A program made the translations under genes and the position numbers. DNA of 6,836 bases from Oscillospiraceae bacterium (lineage in GTDB: Bacteria > Bacillota > Clostridia > Oscillospirales > Ruminococcaceae), in contig WRIP01000067.1 of the NCBI GenBank assembly GCA_009782665.1, positions 1 through 6,836 of the forward strand, given 5' to 3'. The notes under the pieces are model-generated. The model was given only the letters and a program-made list of their open reading frames with translations, ran no database searches and was not told where the DNA came from. Each line of letters starts with the position of its first letter. Positions within the stretch are counted from its first letter, which is position 1. Of this stretch, positions 5,723 through 6,836 are shown one piece after another.

Positions 5723-6146
5723 ATGAGTTTTCATGGGTAGAGCAAAGAACAACGCAAACTTTTATTGTTTGTTTGATAAGAATTATACATACGGCTCAGA
5801 TACTTATTCACGCTTGCTTGGTGAAAAAGCATTCCATGAACTTGAAAGACGTCTTATATCAAGAGAATACAAACTGTTTACAAACTATGGATTAACAGCA
5901 GGTTTTCCTGTTGTATCAATAACTTATGCTAATATGACAGGGAGTAAAAATAATCCAAAAGACGACTATCTTTCTAAAATCAAACATTCAGTACTGACAT
6001 CTTGGTATTACCTTCAATATACTCCGTAAATGAGCTGACAATGGTCGTCTCATACCAATCCCCTAATAAAACCGTTAATCAATATTGTATTGATATACTT
6101 CGCGACATAGAATATAATGATACAAACAACAAAGTGGAGTATTCAT
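5723..6146 (+). pseudogene. frameshifted gene of unknown function
   Basis: I do not recognise this protein. AAGGGG (5711-5716) sits six bases before ATG 5723, but that frame stops after five codons (MSFHG). Removing one G from GGG at 5734-5736 would join it to the long frame, which reads GRAKNNANFYCLFDKNY onward to TAA at 6027-6029. Around 6000 a second shift by one missing base (at ATCTTGG) would continue from VLTS into LVLPSIYSVNELTMVVSYQ and on in the third frame to the Dam start. Read together, this gives about 140 residues with a mixed alpha/beta look, no signal peptide, and no obvious catalytic motif. The alternative is an intact 98-aa protein starting at ATG 5733, but that start has no ribosome site at the right distance. 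The third frame has no stop before the Dam gene and overlaps it to 6235, which also suggests decay. Sequencing error in the G-run is a possible cause of the first break. Confidence 0.45.
6136..6139 (+). promoter_or_regulatory. ribosome binding site deciding the Dam start
   Basis: GGAG lies seven bases before ATG 6147. In-frame ATGs at 6117 and 6156 are less well placed: the first would need another site, the second is 16 bases away. The start at 6147 gives the N-terminus MEYMSTREAA, typical of this small helix-turn-helix type. Confidence 0.7.
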
Positions 6147-6836
6147 ATGGAATATATGTCAACCAGAGAAGCTGCGGCATTATGGGGTATTACACAGCGA
6201 AGAGTAGATGTATTGTGCTCGGAAGAACGTATTGAAGGAGCACAGTTTATCGGTAGAATGTGGATAATTCCGAGCGATGCTAAAAAGCCAGAAGACGGAC
6301 GAGTTACCAGATTTGAACCTCCTTCCGAGATGCCGGTTAAGCCATTTGTGAAATGGGCCGGTGGAAAATCGCAACTGCTAGGCGAAATTCGTGCTAAATA
6401 TCCCTCTGACCTCGGAGAAACAATAACAAAATATGCCGAACCGTTTGTTGGTGGTGGTGCTGTTCTTTTTGACATACTCTCAAGATATGAAATGAAGGAT
6501 GTGTACATCAGCGATATTAATCGTGAGCTGATTGAAACATACATTTCGATTCGAGATAATGTTCATGAGTTAATACTCAAACTGAAAGAGGTTGAATCAA
6601 ATTATCTGTCAGCTGATGAGACTAAGAGAAAAACACTCTACTATGACTCTCGCCAACGATTTAATACTCTAAAGTCATTGAATGACAGCTCAATAGAGCT
6701 GTCTACCTTGTTCATTTTCCTTAATCGTACCTGTTTTAATGGGCTATATAGAGTTAATTCCAGCGGAGCTTTCAATGTACCGCAAGGGAGCTATAAGAAC
6801 CCAACAATCTGTAATGAAGAAAACCTACTTGTTGTT
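6147..6836 (+). CDS. dam: HTH-fused Dam-family adenine methyltransferase, 5' part
   Basis: The gene runs off the right edge after 230 codons. The product should methylate N6 of adenine, in this family usually in GATC, using S-adenosylmethionine. Residues 4-45 form a small MerR/excisionase-like winged helix-turn-helix (STREAAALWGITQRRV, then a wing with GAQFIGRMWIIP), followed by a short linker and the enzyme. Enzyme signatures: motif X, KWAGGKSQLL (69-78); motif I, EPFVGGGAV (98-106), the AdoMet-binding loop; SDIN (122-125), which holds the acidic ribose-binding residue; and the DNA-recognition block FLNRTCFNGLYRVN (191-204) with FNVPQG (209-214), close to Escherichia coli Dam and DpnM. The catalytic DPPY motif should follow beyond position 6836. 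Classical Dam enzymes start almost directly at the KWAGGK motif, so the HTH is an addition that may guide DNA binding or autoregulation. A cognate nuclease gene, if any, would be downstream. Confidence 0.93.
   Translation, partial: MEYMSTREAAALWGITQRRVDVLCSEERIEGAQFIGRMWIIPSDAKKPEDGRVTRFEPPSEMPVKPFVKWAGGKSQLLGEIRAKYPSDLGETITKYAEPFVGGGAVLFDILSRYEMKDVYISDINRELIETYISIRDNVHELILKLKEVESNYLSADETKRKTLYYDSRQRFNTLKSLNDSSIELSTLFIFLNRTCFNGLYRVNSSGAFNVPQGSYKNPTICNEENLLVV

Noticed and set aside
5674..5895. Plus-strand 73-codon frame overlapping the unknown gene
   Set aside because: Its sequence has low-quality composition, and it overlaps the better frame (5733-6029) that reads as a more protein-like sequence.
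6143..6544. Minus-strand 133-codon frame opposite the Dam gene
   Set aside because: It lies wholly across a clearly conserved methyltransferase coding region on the plus strand and encodes nothing recognisable; it is a shadow.

Overview
The window looks like chromosome or chromosomal-island DNA of a low-GC Gram-positive anaerobe, most likely a member of the Clostridia (Bacillota). The evidence is a complete T-box leader in front of a proline--tRNA ligase, strong Gram-positive-type Shine-Dalgarno sequences, AT-rich spacers, and a prolyl-tRNA synthetase whose motifs resemble my recollection of a clostridial subtype. All recognisable genes lie on the + strand. No rRNA, tRNA or CRISPR array was seen.

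Layout. Positions 1-264 are the C-terminal end of a C5-cytosine DNA methyltransferase (motifs IX and X); its start lies left of the window. Positions 330-640 hold a sigma-A-type promoter and a T-box riboswitch, with K-turn, AGTA/specifier loop showing a CCC proline codon, T-box sequence and intrinsic terminator. They control proS (669-2381, 570 aa). Positions 2382-3158 are about 780 bases without a convincing gene, containing one long-looped inverted repeat ending in a T-run. Positions 3159-5246 encode a 695-aa, two-helix membrane protein with two cytosolic RCK-like Rossmann domains, which I read as a bacterial CASTOR/POLLUX-type ion channel. Positions 5247-5722 contain possible terminator hairpins, a short leader with mutually exclusive hairpins around the Shine-Dalgarno of an 18-codon ORF, and another nested inverted repeat. 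Positions 5723-6146 look like a decaying, twice frameshifted gene of unknown function. Positions 6147-6836 are the first 230 codons of a Dam-family adenine methyltransferase with an added N-terminal helix-turn-helix; the right edge cuts it before its DPPY motif.

How the parts relate. The T-box and proS form a self-contained unit: uncharged tRNA-Pro should allow read-through into proS. The channel appears to be a separate transcription unit. The left and right edges each carry a DNA methyltransferase, and the 5.3-6.15 kb stretch shows gene debris. This suggests an accessory region with restriction-modification or orphan methyltransferase genes next to housekeeping genes. No single new multi-gene system can be demonstrated here. 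The items most worth following up are the unusual channel, the SD-sequestering leader at about 5.35-5.46 kb, and the HTH-Dam fusion.
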